From assembly GCF_014356525.2 (NCBI RefSeq), contig NC_052510.1, forward strand, positions 56,403,845 to 56,467,844: a stretch of DNA of 64,000 nucleotides, in the 5' to 3' direction. Both the position numbers and the translations under genes were made by a program. This stretch comes from Nilaparvata lugens. Taxonomy: Eukaryota > Arthropoda > Insecta > Hemiptera > Delphacidae. Below, piece by piece: positions 45,455 to 56,639 of this stretch (its first letter is position 1; each line of letters starts with the position of its first letter). The notes under the pieces are model-generated. The model was not told the origin of the DNA, made no database searches, and saw only the letters and a program-made list of their open reading frames with translations.

Positions 45455-46215
45455 TTCTATAGACTGAATACTGTTCTATAGCAGACAGTATATTGTTCTA
45501 TATCAGACGTCCTCTTTCAGACGGTGGGAGAGAGAAGGTCATAATATTTCCGTCTCTTTCCATCAAGAATCCAGCACAAAATGCTGTTCAATTAGAACTA
45601 TACTGTTCTACTGCTCTACAGACTGAATATTGTTCTATAGCAGACAGTATATTGTTCTATATCAGATGTCCTCTTTCAGACAGTGTGAGAGAGAAGGTAA
45701 TAATATTTCCGTCTCTTTTCATCAAGAATCCAGCACAAAATGCTGTTCAATTAGAACTATACTGTTCTACAGTCTGGATATTGTTTTATAGCAGACTATT
45801 TTTGTTCTATATCAGACGTCCTCTTTCAGACAGTGGGAGAGAGAAGGTCATAATATTTCCGTCTCTTTTCATCAAGAATCCAGCACAAAATGCTGTTCAA
45901 TTAGAACTATACTGTTCTACTGTTCTACAGACTGAATATTGTTTTATAGCAGACTATTATTGTTCTATATCAGACGTCCTCTTTCAGACAGTGGGAGAGA
46001 GAAGGACATAATATTTCCGTCTCTTTTCATCAAGAATCCAGCACAAAATGCTGTTCAATTAGAACTATACTGTTCTATAGACTGAATATTGTTCTATAGC
46101 AGACTGTATTATTGTTGTTCTATATCGGACGTTCTCTTTCAGACAGTGAGCGAGAGAAAATAGAGTATTTTCGTCTCTTTTTATCAAGAACCCAGCACAG
46201 AATGCTGTTCAATTA
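45455..46215. repeat. ~155-bp tandem array, about 5 units
   Basis: The anchor gtcctctttcagac recurs at 45509, 45668, 45828 and 45975, and a variant (gttctctttcagac) at 46131, giving periods of 159, 160, 147 and 156 bp. Each unit also contains tattgttctatagcagac and ccagcacaaaatgctgttca. The last unit is the most diverged. A 172-codon frame (45493-46011) runs through three units but changes phase as periods differ, so it is not treated as a gene. Confidence 0.9.
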
Positions 46216-46259
46216 GGGCTAAGAGGATCCGCTCTACTCCTGCCCATTCATCGAATATA

Positions 46260-46600
46260 TTCGTGCAAATACATTTACCCTGGAGAGTGCGTGCGGAGGT
46301 TGATAATATCAATATTTGCCTAATTAAAAACTGTTGGCCATTCATGATTTAAGGGAGCGCCAGTGGGCGGAGAACTGACGATCAATGACCTTCGGTTTAG
46401 CTTTCTCGGCGTAAAATTGTTTAATCGTCATATGTGAGGGCTCAACCTAATACATCAATCACTCTGATTGAAAAGTAATCAAATGGGCACCATCAGTGCG
46501 TACTTTCAGTTTCGTTATTAATTAGTTAATTAAAAAAATCTACTAATTAATTAGTCGCGATACTCTCTCTGATTTGTTAATAATTTATTTAGTACACTAT
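46260..46600. promoter_or_regulatory. Homeodomain-site-rich single-copy island
   Basis: Contains many taat/atta cores (tgcctaattaaa near 46318, tattaattagttaattaaaa near 46515, ctaattaattag near 46541), mixed with GC-richer sequence (gggagcgccagtgggcggag). It resembles an insect enhancer or conserved non-coding element, but no conservation could be tested. Confidence 0.25.
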
Positions 46601-46988
46601 CTATATTATTATTATTATATTTATTCAAAAATTTTCCCAATAAATGGTGATTTGAGTGTGATATTTTTGTTTTTTAGTTTGTTTCCAACCGTCAAAATTT
46701 AAAAATTTTAGTTTTCGTCGTTTGTGAGTGAAAATGGACTAAATTCTAGTAAAGTAAAATCATAACCCTATTTTGGACTTTTAAAATGTTATCTAAATCA
46801 ATAAAAAATAGTACAAGGAGTATCCTTAGTTTTTCTCTTCCAATCAGTGCTTCTTTGTAAAAATATAAATAAATAATATAATATACTATATAGTCGGAGT
46901 CACAAACTGAAATGGTGGGAGTTTTTTATGGACATCATTGGTGATCTCATTGATGATTGTTGATTAAGTCAATGTAAATAAGAAGATA

Positions 46989-46997
46989 CCAATTTGT

Positions 46998-47048
<51 letters not shown>

Positions 47049-47062
47049 CACAAATTGAAGTT
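46989..47062. repeat. (TA)n flanked by inverted repeat
   Basis: caatttgtgtgatata at the left and tataaatcacaaattg at the right enclose about 54 bp of alternating ta. The whole can extrude as one cruciform. Confidence 0.85.
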
Positions 47063-48374
47063 AATATAACTCACGAGGAATAAAGCTACTATACATGGCA
47101 TAAAATTTTTGCTTCTTAAGTTTCCTAACCCTACTCGATTCTCCTGTGACTGTGAATTTAAAATGAAATTGATTGAGGAGCTGATAAGATATTACATACA
47201 CTTTGATGTTTAGGATCAATTCTTGTTTACACATTCAGAATTAGATTACTTTATCCATGTGTTTAACAAAACAAAATTCAACTTACGTTCTAGCGTTTAA
47301 AATAATTAACGATGAGAGTAAAATAACATTATTAACCTGAAGAGATTCACAATAATATTGAGCAAAGAATTATGATGAAGTAGCGAAATTTAATGTAATG
47401 CTGTAATGTTTTCACATGAGACGGTGATGTCTGGACCTATAGACGTCCATTCTCAGAAAGGGTATCGAGACTGTATGAGAGACTGGTGGAATTTCTATCC
47501 GAAACTGGTATAATCGTAAAGTAATATTTAATTTATTCATGTGTTTAACAAAACAAAATTTAACTTATGTTTTAGCGTTTAAAATGATATATTTGGAAAT
47601 ATATTTCAATCAATCCATCAACAGGATTGTTACTTCATCTTTTTATTACTTCCACTTCATTGCTATTATTATCCCAGAGCAATTATTCAAATGGACATGG
47701 ATATTGAATAACAGTCGAATAACTCAAATATTATTATAAAATTTCAATTCAACTGAAAATTGATTATAGCAAACAGAATTCACGAAATAACAGGAGAGAA
47801 ATCTTCATATATTGAGATGTACTGATATCTAAGAGGGGAAATTCATTCGCATTAGTTATAGAGCCGAATATGGTTGAAAGATATTCCTTACAGAATATGA
47901 TAAAAGGAGTAAAGGTTTTCCATTATAATCCAAATCCTTGCTTATAAATCACGCTTCCAGATTCCAGAAATAAGCTTATCAACCCAGCTCCTATTATGAA
48001 CTAGCTCACGTTATTATTCCAGAACAATCATGTTCAATTTCTCCAATGAAATTATGTTTGAAAAGAGTTGCGTGCTTATCAGATATCTCCTCGAGTATTG
48101 AAATTTCAGTTCTGGTACACTTCAACAATGATCTCGCTCTTGAAGAAGAAATCGCTTCAGAAGAAGGGAAATGAAGATGTATATATTATTCTATCATCAT
48201 TATAAAATAGATATATTACTGCAGAGCAGATAATCTTTCATAGTGACCTGAAGATAATCAAATTCATGATAACTCAAAGAATAGCTGAAGAATAACTTTA
48301 AGATTACTTTGATAAATAGTTGAAGAATAACTCAAGATAACGTGAAGAATAGTACAGCTGAGTAAATACTGTAA
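47063..48374. other. AT-rich sequence; source of the copy 3 loop duplication
   Basis: 47255-47305 and 47533-47590 share tgtttaacaaaacaaaattc-like sequence, a small direct duplication. 47485-47525 and 47618-47740 are mirrored in inverted orientation in the loop of family D copy 3. No genes are supported. Confidence 0.5.
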
Positions 48375-48386
48375 AATGTTTTAGTA

Positions 48387-48816
48387 TTTTTTTTCCTTTT
48401 TGTGTAGTTGAGAAGTTTATATTGTGGTAATTATTCATATTGAATGAAAAAGACTAAGAAATTGTCAAAAACCTTAGATTTATTGTTACTTAGAAAGACC
48501 GGTTTTGGTTATTACACCATAGTCAATCTCTGATAAACTGATATCTCTATTTTTAATAATATTTGAGTTCGACTGTTATTTAATATTCATGTTCATTTTG
48601 ATAATTGTTCTAGGATAATAATAGCAATGAAGTGGAAGTAATAAATAAAGTGACAATTCTATTACTTCACGATTATACTAGTATCAGATGGAAATCTGAT
48701 AAACTGATATCTATTTTTTTTATCAGAGATTGAAAATGGTGAAATAACCGAAACCGGTCTTTCTAATATTATCAATAAATCTGTGGTTTTTGACAATTTC
48801 TTAGTCTTTTTCATCC
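48387..48816 (-). mobile_element. Family D foldback element, copy 3, with captured loop
   Basis: On the minus strand it starts ggatgaaaaagactaagaaa and ends caactacacaaaaaggaaaa plus more A. The arms are at 48443-48540 and 48719-48816. It is bounded by a perfect 12-bp direct repeat, AATGTTTTAGTA, at 48375-48386 and 48817-48828. The loop (about 48553-48705) is not family sequence: it is an inverted copy of nearby DNA at 47485-47740 with a gap. Confidence 0.85.
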
Positions 48817-48828
48817 AATGTTTTAGTA

Positions 48829-49634
48829 ATGTTGAATCTCATTCTCAGAGAACCACTAATTATATTACCATGAAGCATTAAACACCTATAAAACTTTACG
48901 ATCTTCAATGATTAATAAGATGATCTATCAAGAAACATAATATATTTTCTTCTCTACATGAAAGATTCTTTCTAATTATAGAAACAGCATAAACAACACT
49001 TGAAAATCTATCCTACAGTAAACGTCTATCTTACAAAGTCGCCACGTGCTCCTCCCATCTCAAGAACACATAAACTTAAGAGATAGTTGAAGCTTGTCCG
49101 AAAATAAACGCTGCACATGGTGGTATTTTGAAAATATTAGGTCAAACAAGAATTAGGTGGTCGATAAACAGACAATCAATACTCTCCAAACATGTCGAAT
49201 TGTGGATAGAATATTTGGAAGATTTATTTGTTGTTTATATCGAATGTTTTTGATGATGGTTGATCAAAAGTTTCATCAGAATGTAGGATAGATTTTGATA
49301 TTGTCATAAACCAGGAGGTTCGACAAACCCCCAAACATCAGTTTCTTATTTAAGAAGGGAAATAATATTTTCAAATTTAAAAACTAAAAGCTGATCAATC
49401 ATCAATCATCAATTACAACTGGTGGATACTACTGTCCAAATCATAAATGTTACAATATTGTGTTGTGGTTCTTGAAAGTGTATCATTTTTTAGAAGAAGA
49501 GTTGAAATAGTTACATCAGGGGGATATAGTATTTGACTAAGATTTCTTAAATAAATATCAACACATGTGGCTTTGTTCTACCTTAATTTCAATACGATTT
49601 AATTCTGCTTCAGTAGAAGACGTGCTTGAAGCAT
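48829..49634. other. AT-rich sequence, no supported feature
   Basis: No frames or repeats stood out. Confidence 0.35.
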
Positions 49635-49770
49635 AGGATCAAATAGAAGTAGAAATAGTATTAGAGTGAATAGTATTCAAAAAAATCTGGTGTGGCGCAC
49701 ACAGGATCAAATAGAAGTAGAAATAGTATTAGAGTGAATAGTATTCAAAAAAAAATCTGGTGTGGCGCAC
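49635..49770. repeat. 68-bp tandem duplication covering the family B terminus
   Basis: aggatcaaatagaagtagaa ... ctggtgtggcgcacac occurs at 49635 and again at 49703. The duplicated unit includes the last bases of family B copy 5 and its flank. Confidence 0.85.
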
Positions 49771-50156
49771 ACACACAACTTTCCTTGCCGTTATGAAAAT
49801 TGATCACCTGATGCTAGTGTTCCCGTGCATCTCAAGTCTACTACTTTTCAAAGATCTGAGCCAGCTGGTGACAGGACAATAACGCTCGAAACACACGAGG
49901 TCTGCTATCTCTTCATAGTGAATGGTTTAATAGAATCAACAGTTGACAACCGTTTGCAATTGAAATAATCACTTTTTCTCGAATTTCGAGCTTATTTTCA
50001 ATTTTAGGTAAAAATGTTACTGAACATTAATTGTAGAGATTTTCGTGTTCAATCTTTTTCACTCAAAATTTTTCGTTTAAATTGTTTTTGAAGCCTGATA
50101 ATTGAGAATCTATAATCAATACTTTCCTTACCTACTGTAATAGGGCAAGGAAAGTA
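49746..50156 (-). mobile_element. Family B repeat, copy 5 (minus, internally deleted)
   Basis: Both family ends are present in inverted orientation: aaatctggtgtggcgcacac at the left and actttccttacctactgtaa ... gggcaaggaaagt at the right. The middle of the element is missing. Confidence 0.7.
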
Positions 50157-50300
50157 ATATAGAGTTGAAAGATTTCGCATTGAATGTGATCTATTCTGAA
50201 AATTTATCAAGGAATCCAGATATATAAGAAGATTACAATTATATCAGAGAATGAATAAAGCCGAAATCTGGAGACTTAAAAGAATGAATCCTCTTCATTG

Positions 50301-50533
50301 AATGAAAAAAATCTAAGAAATTGTCGAAAACCACAGATTTATTGATACTTAGAAAGTATAATATATAGAAAGATTAGAAAGTTATAGATATAGTTTCAAA
50401 GATGTAGAAACTATATATTAGAAAGATATATACTTTCTAAGTATCAATAAATCTGTGGTTTTTGACAATTTCTTAGTCTTTTTCATTCAATATGAATAAT
50501 TACCACAATATCAACTTCTCAACCACACAAAAA
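50301..50533 (+). mobile_element. Family D foldback element, copy 4 (short arms)
   Basis: The left arm aatgaaaaaaatctaagaaa ... ttgatacttagaaag and right arm ctttctaagtatcaataaat ... cattcaat each lack the inner ~45 bp of other copies, replaced by an at-rich loop. The 3' end is atgaataattaccacaatat ... caaccacacaaaa. It is flanked by AATCCTCTT (50287-50295 and 50534-50542); the match extends to 14 bp with one mismatch (…CATTG/…TATTG). Confidence 0.8.
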
Positions 50534-50993
50534 AATCCTCTTTATTGTAGAAATTGTTTGGGAATAACGTGATTTGGCAATCCGAGATCTCGATTCTTGA
50601 GAATATGAATCCCTTTTTTGAAAAAGGTGTTTCAGAATAATGTGATTTGGCAGACCTCACCTGCCTTTTACAATCTGTTGATGACAGCTCTAATCGGATT
50701 GAGGCTTGATAGCTGCATGATTATCTTGCAGTTATTGCCGATAGCCGGTTGCCCGTTTGAAAAAAGAGGAGACGCCTCTATTTTAAGAATCATTATCAAT
50801 ATCAATTTTGAATTCAATCATGGTATACACATTTAGTAGTGCTCTCAATTTTTATTCACTTGCAAAAATAAATATCTACAAACACCATGAATATACCACA
50901 AATTGCTCCAACAAAGCATCACACAAAGTGTACTGCAAATGAAAATTTCTACCAATTTGAAAGTTCTACCAACAAGAGAACACTTTGAATTTA
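50534..50993. other. AT-rich sequence, no supported gene
   Basis: A 72-codon frame at 50618-50836 shows no motif. Confidence 0.35.
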
Positions 50994-51155
50994 AAGGTGC
51001 GTACAGATTCACGCGAACATGAGCAATTCACTTTTAATCAGCTGATGCCAAGCTTTTTATATCTGTATCTTACCGTTTCTGTAAAAATACAGATATAGTC
51101 AGCTGATTAAAAGTGAATTGCTCATGTTCGCGGCGCGTATATCTGTACGCACCTT
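50994..51155. mobile_element. 162-bp foldback MITE
   Basis: The left end aaggtgcgtacagat and right end atctgtacgcacctt are exact complements. Inward, gcgaacatgagcaattcact then tttaatcagctga pairs with the mirror on the right. The arms total about 55 bp with a small indel (the right arm has an extra gcgcgtat). The centre also pairs (atatctgtat / atacagatat). Confidence 0.85.
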
Positions 51156-52369
51156 CAGAAGTGAGTCACAGAAAGCCACTCAAATAAATTGAAAATGTTA
51201 TTATTATATTTTTCAATAATTATCAATCTATCAAAACCATTGTTATCAAAGGCAAAGCGGAGTTATCCAATAATAATAATAATTGACCTTTACATCACCC
51301 CTTGCATACAACCCTATCCACCTCATTATCTCGATGATAATATTTTTTGAAGAATACTATCATTGAAGCTACTGATAAACAATAAAACATTATTATTATT
51401 TTTGCTGTTCTTGTACTGTCAAAGAACGAAATTCTGTACTGTACTCGCCATCAAGTATATAATAATATAACGTCAGTGATCAAATTATATCAGTGATCAG
51501 TGATCAAGTATATATATATATAATCAAAATACATAATAGGTATGCATTGGCAATCGAATCAGAACAAACAGTGCATGTGGAAACAAATAGATGATCAAAC
51601 AAAGCCAACTTTGGCCAAATATTTCCAATCAGCTTATAATATCCTGAACAAAGTTCAGAAAGTATGAATTTCTGGACTACAATCACTGCCGTCATAAAAT
51701 CGGTATGATGCAGTTAGAATGCATTCAACTGCAATAACTGCAATGGAGAAGCGATCAACTGCAGAATCGAGCAATTCAGATTATTTTAATTGCAATTCAT
51801 ACTCAAACTTCCCAATCAATAGGGCCAGTAAAACTTTGAATTGCATCGTTAAATAGAATAGCCATTAAAGTTTATAAATGGAGCTGAAATAATAAGTGAC
51901 AAATAATGAAATAGTGAATACATATCGATGACAGTTGGAGACGTTAATGTAGAATTAACAGCTCTTGGTAGAGTGTGAACGGTTTTGAATTAAATTTGAA
52001 TGGAGATTATACCGAGAGACTATCCTCTGTACTTGAACAATAATTCAACAAGTAGTAAACTGAACGTTGGAAGTTGCTACACTCTATTAATTCACCGACT
52101 ATTTTAATCATTTTACGACTGGTGAAACTATCATAGTTCTGATATTGAATAATACATTACAATAAAGCTATCTCTAAAAAATCTATCACAATGATGAATA
52201 AACTTAAGAAAGTTTAGAATGAGAGGTACGCCATCAAAATTCAAAAATTGTGATTTACTCGAATGCTTTTTATAGGTATTTGGTTTCTTATTCGCTGAGC
52301 TGGTTACTACGTGTTTCAATATTTTATGTTGTTTAACGCTGCCTTATGTCCATAATATTCGAATGCTCC
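51156..52369. other. AT-rich sequence, no supported gene
   Basis: Only short frames of about 62-63 codons without motifs. Confidence 0.35.
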
Positions 52370-52600
52370 ACCAAATTCAGGCGTGTCTTGTCTTGGCCTA
52401 TGACAGACCTCAACCTTGATTGGTCGGCCAACTACCAATCCAGCGGCTCAATTTACACTATAATAAATTCTGCCGATCGATGTTAAAGCTTTCCTATATA
52501 AAGCTTCCATGTTTACTAGAGATTGATAATGGGGTAGCAACTGGAAATAGTTTCTCTAAAATGTTTAATGCGAGTAAAACGTGGTTGTGACAGTTGAAAG
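52370..52600 (+). mobile_element. Single-arm relative of family D, second locus
   Basis: 52385-52465 (tcttgtcttggcctatgaca ... cactataataaattctgc) aligns with 7030-7130. 52512-52600 (atgtttactagagattgata ... gtggttgtgacagttg) is a diverged single arm. As at 6990-7345 there is no inverted partner. Confidence 0.5.
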
Positions 52601-52813
52601 TCGTTTCATCTTATATGGATATCTACCAAAACATGACCTATTCGATCCCACAACATATCTTCCAACTACATTGCGGAAAATTATCACAATGTCCCAGAAT
52701 GAGCTCCTGCTTGATATGTCAAGTTAATGAGTTGAGTAGTTTAGACGTGATGATACATCATTCGTGAATTTCCTATCCCACACAAGTAAATGCTAATTCC
52801 TCTCTTTTCAATT

Positions 52814-53182
52814 AATATCGGGGTACCGAGCTACACATTTCTCCAAAATGATCGTGTTCATATTTACAGCTATACGTCAGCTTATGAATTTCGGGGATGC
52901 GATATTTTGATTTTTCACATACTCAATCGCTCACTCACTTTTCTACTATTCACAGACGACGAAAGTCTCAGCTGTTTCAGCCAAGGAAGAATTAACCTTT
53001 TAATGTCGTTCAGCGAGTTTTCCCAGGGATGAGAGCTGGTGCAATCGAATTTTCATATCATAAACCTATACTTTCTTCCAAATTCCGTGAAAATCGTTAG
53101 AGCCGTTTTCGAGATCCGTAGGACATAAATAAATAAATAGCCAAATATAAAAATAAAGAAATTGCTCGCTTAATATGATAGG
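52814..53182 (-). mobile_element. Family C element, copy 3
   Basis: On the minus strand it starts cctatcatattaagcgagc and ends agctcggtaccccgatatt. It carries the shared module (gaaaacggctctaacgattt) near 53090-53115. Shorter than copies 1 and 2. Confidence 0.6.
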
Positions 53183-54190
53183 ATATATAATCAAATTATG
53201 TACACGTATTATATAGTCACTATTGATGTCTCACAACTAATCATTGACAATCGAAGCTCTTATAAAAATGTCATAAATTTAGATTTGAGTCTATACCAAA
53301 TTAATCTATTCTCAATATTCAGCAGGGCTTGATGGAAAAAGCAATATCCCCACCCACCTCCAAACAGGCTCTCATCTGGATTGAAATGCTCATTTGTTGA
53401 GACTGAGTGAGTGAGAAACGCGAGAAAAAAGGATAAATTGGATGATTTCCAGTTAGAGAAGTGACGTGAGATGAATTTTTCAGCGCCGCCGAAAAAGGGT
53501 ATGAAAAAGTCTACACATTTATACAATATATGTCTATACAATCGATATATATATAAACTTGAGAAAAGTAGGGGAGTGAGATCGTAAATTAGGTCCAAAG
53601 AACGGAGCTATGTAAACAGAAAAGGGTGAAACGGTTTCTGAAAGGACAAGGGGAGGGATGATTGGAGGGGGAAGAGTATCGAAAAACGACGCTTTCAAAG
53701 AGTAAGAAAGAGAATACAAGGGAGATTGAATAAGAAAATACTTGGTTTTGTATGCCTGGAGGCGCAAAAACCCTAACCTAATACATTCGCTATGCTATGG
53801 TGACACTATTTGAATGTTTTATCAGGAATAACAATGCTGGTATCCTCTATGTTGGCTTTTTCTGCCAGTCTGCAGCGGGAGGTAAAATTCGATATCGTAT
53901 ATCCTAATAAGCTGGAGCTAGTTATTCATTCACTAGTTCGAGAGCAGTACCCTCCAAGGTAGAGCATTTTTTTGAGAGAATATTTGTTTTGGATTACTGC
54001 TATGATATTTAGATTATTGTATATTCAGAATACTATAAATGTGACGTTTCAAACTAGATGTTTGAAATGTTTTGAGTGAAAGGGTACTTCATGTTTCCAT
54101 ATTCTGTTACTTGATAATTTTTATAAATGTGATTTCTAAAGCCTAATCTCTAATGCTCTTCTTAACATCCTATTTCAATTGAAGTCGTCC
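53183..54190. other. Unassigned sequence
   Basis: Minus-strand frames of 112 and 77 codons around 53260-53767 show no recognisable domain. 54052-54098 shares agatgtttgaaatgttttga then gtgaaagggtacttca with 18620-18650 and 20490-20520, so it is a fragment of that repeat. Confidence 0.35.
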
Positions 54191-54420
54191 TTGCCTCATC
54201 TACGTCAAACATCTTGAACCAATCACAAGCCAGCAAACACTGCCTCAAAGCACACGCCCATTTCAAACTCCTCCTTATTGGTCGTTGACGCCATTTCGTA
54301 GAAGGAGCGAGTTTCCATCCAATAGCAAGCCAGTATTATAAGCAATGCTGTGCTGTGGAATGTATAGTGCTATTATTATTATTAATGTATAGAACTGTGC
54401 TACTGGATAGTGAGATTTAC
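54191..54420. promoter_or_regulatory. CCAAT-rich, promoter-like segment
   Basis: Contains gaaccaatcacaagccag near 54216, attggtcgttgacgccat near 54279 and ccatccaatagcaagccag near 54316, followed by tattataagca, a weak TATA-like run. No transcript start can be shown. Confidence 0.2.
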
Positions 54421-54992
54421 TTTAAACTTCGAGCATTTGAATGGGAAGTATAGTTAAAAAGAATACTTATAGTTTCAGTTTGAAGTGAATCTCAAAATCG
54501 AGTAAAAATATCATTTCTAATTGCTTTTTGAATTGAACGCTTCAATTCAAACTATTCTTTTCAACTGAAGTTAATGAATATTGCTCAATTATTTTTTTTC
54601 TAATTCAGGCATCAGTATACTATAACTTTAGTGCTCTAGAACTTCAACTATTCAACTACTGTAAAGGTATTCTTGATTGAGGAGTAAAACAGAATTCTTC
54701 TCAACAAAATCATTTCAAATCATCTATTTATTTGATCATTCAGAATTACACACCTCACAGGAAAGTACTACAGGCTTACGCCAAAAACTGTTCCAATTCT
54801 AATTTTTACAGCAATCAAAATGTAGCTAGGTTAAGTGTCACTTCAACATTCTCCAATTACACACTCAATTTACAATCAATTCTATTTCCGAATGATCTCT
54901 TTAGTTTCCGTATAGGAAGAAGATTGAGAGGTTCTCTATTCTTATTCCATGGTATAGAGCAGGATAACTAACTAATGATATCTATTGACAAT
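54421..54992. other. AT-rich sequence with LINE 3'-UTR fragment (54720-54825)
   Basis: The family H piece is on the minus strand (aggaaagtactacaggctta). A 79-codon frame here derives partly from it. Confidence 0.4.
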
Positions 54993-55225
54993 TACTATTA
55001 TTAAACGAAAATCCAAATTAAATGCTGTAATTCACCTCGAAGACTTCTGCTACTGCAAATATTGACAACAGGGTAAACAGCTAGATGGAAATTCGATGAG
55101 CGCTACTGTTCAAAAATTATTTGTCAGCCCGGGAATCGAACCCAGTACCTTTTAATTGCCGGTCAGGAATGCTTACCCTTACACCAAACTGACAATCTCT
55201 GGATAGCAGCGCTCATTTCATACAA
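54993..55225 (-). mobile_element. tRNA-derived SINE (type 2), copy 2
   Basis: The A box TGGTGTAAGGG at 55176-55186 and a perfect consensus B box GGTTCGATTCC at 55132-55142, on the minus strand. The body matches copy 1 and ends ggattttcgtttaataatag. ATCTATTGACAAT occurs just left (54980-54992) and again at about 55267-55279, so the inserted unit may include the adjoining 42 bp at 55226-55266, which match the 57-bp arm at 27238 and 28229. Confidence 0.8.
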
Positions 55226-55440
55226 AGCCATTGGCATTTGAATAATTGCAATATCTCAGTAATTCCCATCTATTGACAATGCCTAAATATTTTAGAATTT
55301 TGAATGTTCTAGAGTGAATAAAGTTTGAGATATTGAGCATTATTTCTCGAAAAACATTGTTCAATGCTTATTGTTATTACAGAAAGCCAATTGCATGCTT
55401 AGATATTATGGAGCAATGTTAGACCAAAAAACGTGCACTG

Positions 55441-55745
55441 AATCTTGAAATAGATGGCTGTAGAACTCTATACAGAAATAAGATGAAAACCAATGATTTA
55501 AGAAATAATATTTCTGCTATTCATCAGACAAAATGAATAGATGAATCTTGAAATAGATGGCTGTAGGACTCTATACAGGAATAAGATGAAATCTAATGAT
55601 TTAAGAAATAATATTTCTGCTATTCATCAGACAAAATGAATAGATGAATCTTGAAATAGATGGCTGTAGGACTCTATACAGGAATAAGATGAAATCTAAT
55701 GATTTAAGAAATAATATTTCTGCTATTCATCAGACAAAATGAAAT
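55441..55745. repeat. 103-bp tandem repeat, three units
   Basis: aatcttgaaatagatggctg begins units at 55441, 55544 and 55647. Units 2 and 3 are nearly identical and unit 1 has a few changes. Each holds gatttaagaaataatatttc. Confidence 0.95.
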
Positions 55746-56630
55746 ACAGTACTAGAAGAAGTTTCGAACAATGTCTGAATATTTTATTTTTTAGCTTCAT
55801 CCAACAATCAAAACTAATCAAACTTATATGCTCTCAGCCCTTCAACGAGCTCGAGCTATGGCATTCAATAGCAACCCTGACGTACAACTACATTTCTTAG
55901 TTCAACAGGTTTTGAATTACTACTGCCTGAATTGAGAGATCAATCATCACCAACTTATTAGTTGAACATGCTTTGAATTTCTGCTATTGAGAGATCAATC
56001 ACCACTTATCAAGCCAGTATTCTGAGTGATCCTTGTTTACAACTTTGATTTCTAAATCAAACTTGGAGAGGAAGAGGGAGAGCGAGAGAAATGGATAGAT
56101 AGTTAGAGAGAGAGAGTGCAAGGAAGCGAAAATCAGGAAACTGGAAGAGATCTGAACTCGGACTTCGGAGCGAAGGCCGGAAATTAGCATGCTGGAGCCG
56201 GGGCTCAGTTTTCTGAATAATATTTCACGCAGAACAATGTAGACCACTACACTACTTTGGTGAGATTCACTTTAATCTGTCAGCACTTCCTAGTAATAAC
56301 ACCATTCATCCCAATCCGCCCAATGCTGGAGAGAGTCCAGCACTGAATGGAGAGAGTTACACTGAATCTGTCCGGTTCGGATTCTCTTCACCCCAAGTTG
56401 AGAGACATCACTTTGTAGCATGTAGCAAATACTACTTTATTTCTATCGGACACTGAGCTACATCACTTAGTATCTTTATTTATTTATTACAATACAATTG
56501 TGGAGGCAAACAGGTAGAACCTAAATATTGCCTTCTTGTAGCACATACTTCAGGGTTGGGCAGGGAGGTATGGATGATTTAAAATAACAGTTACACACTC
56601 ATTTTTAAACAAAATTGAAATAGTTATTTG
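55746..56630. other. Mixed sequence with a purine-rich patch
   Basis: 56065-56125 is a gagaga-rich patch. An 82-codon minus-strand frame and a 71-codon frame show no motif. Confidence 0.35.
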
Positions 56631-56639
56631 TATATCTGG

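Noticed and set aside
45493..46011. 172-codon frame as a gene
   Set aside because: It runs through tandem units whose periods are not all multiples of three. No start context or homologous family recognised.
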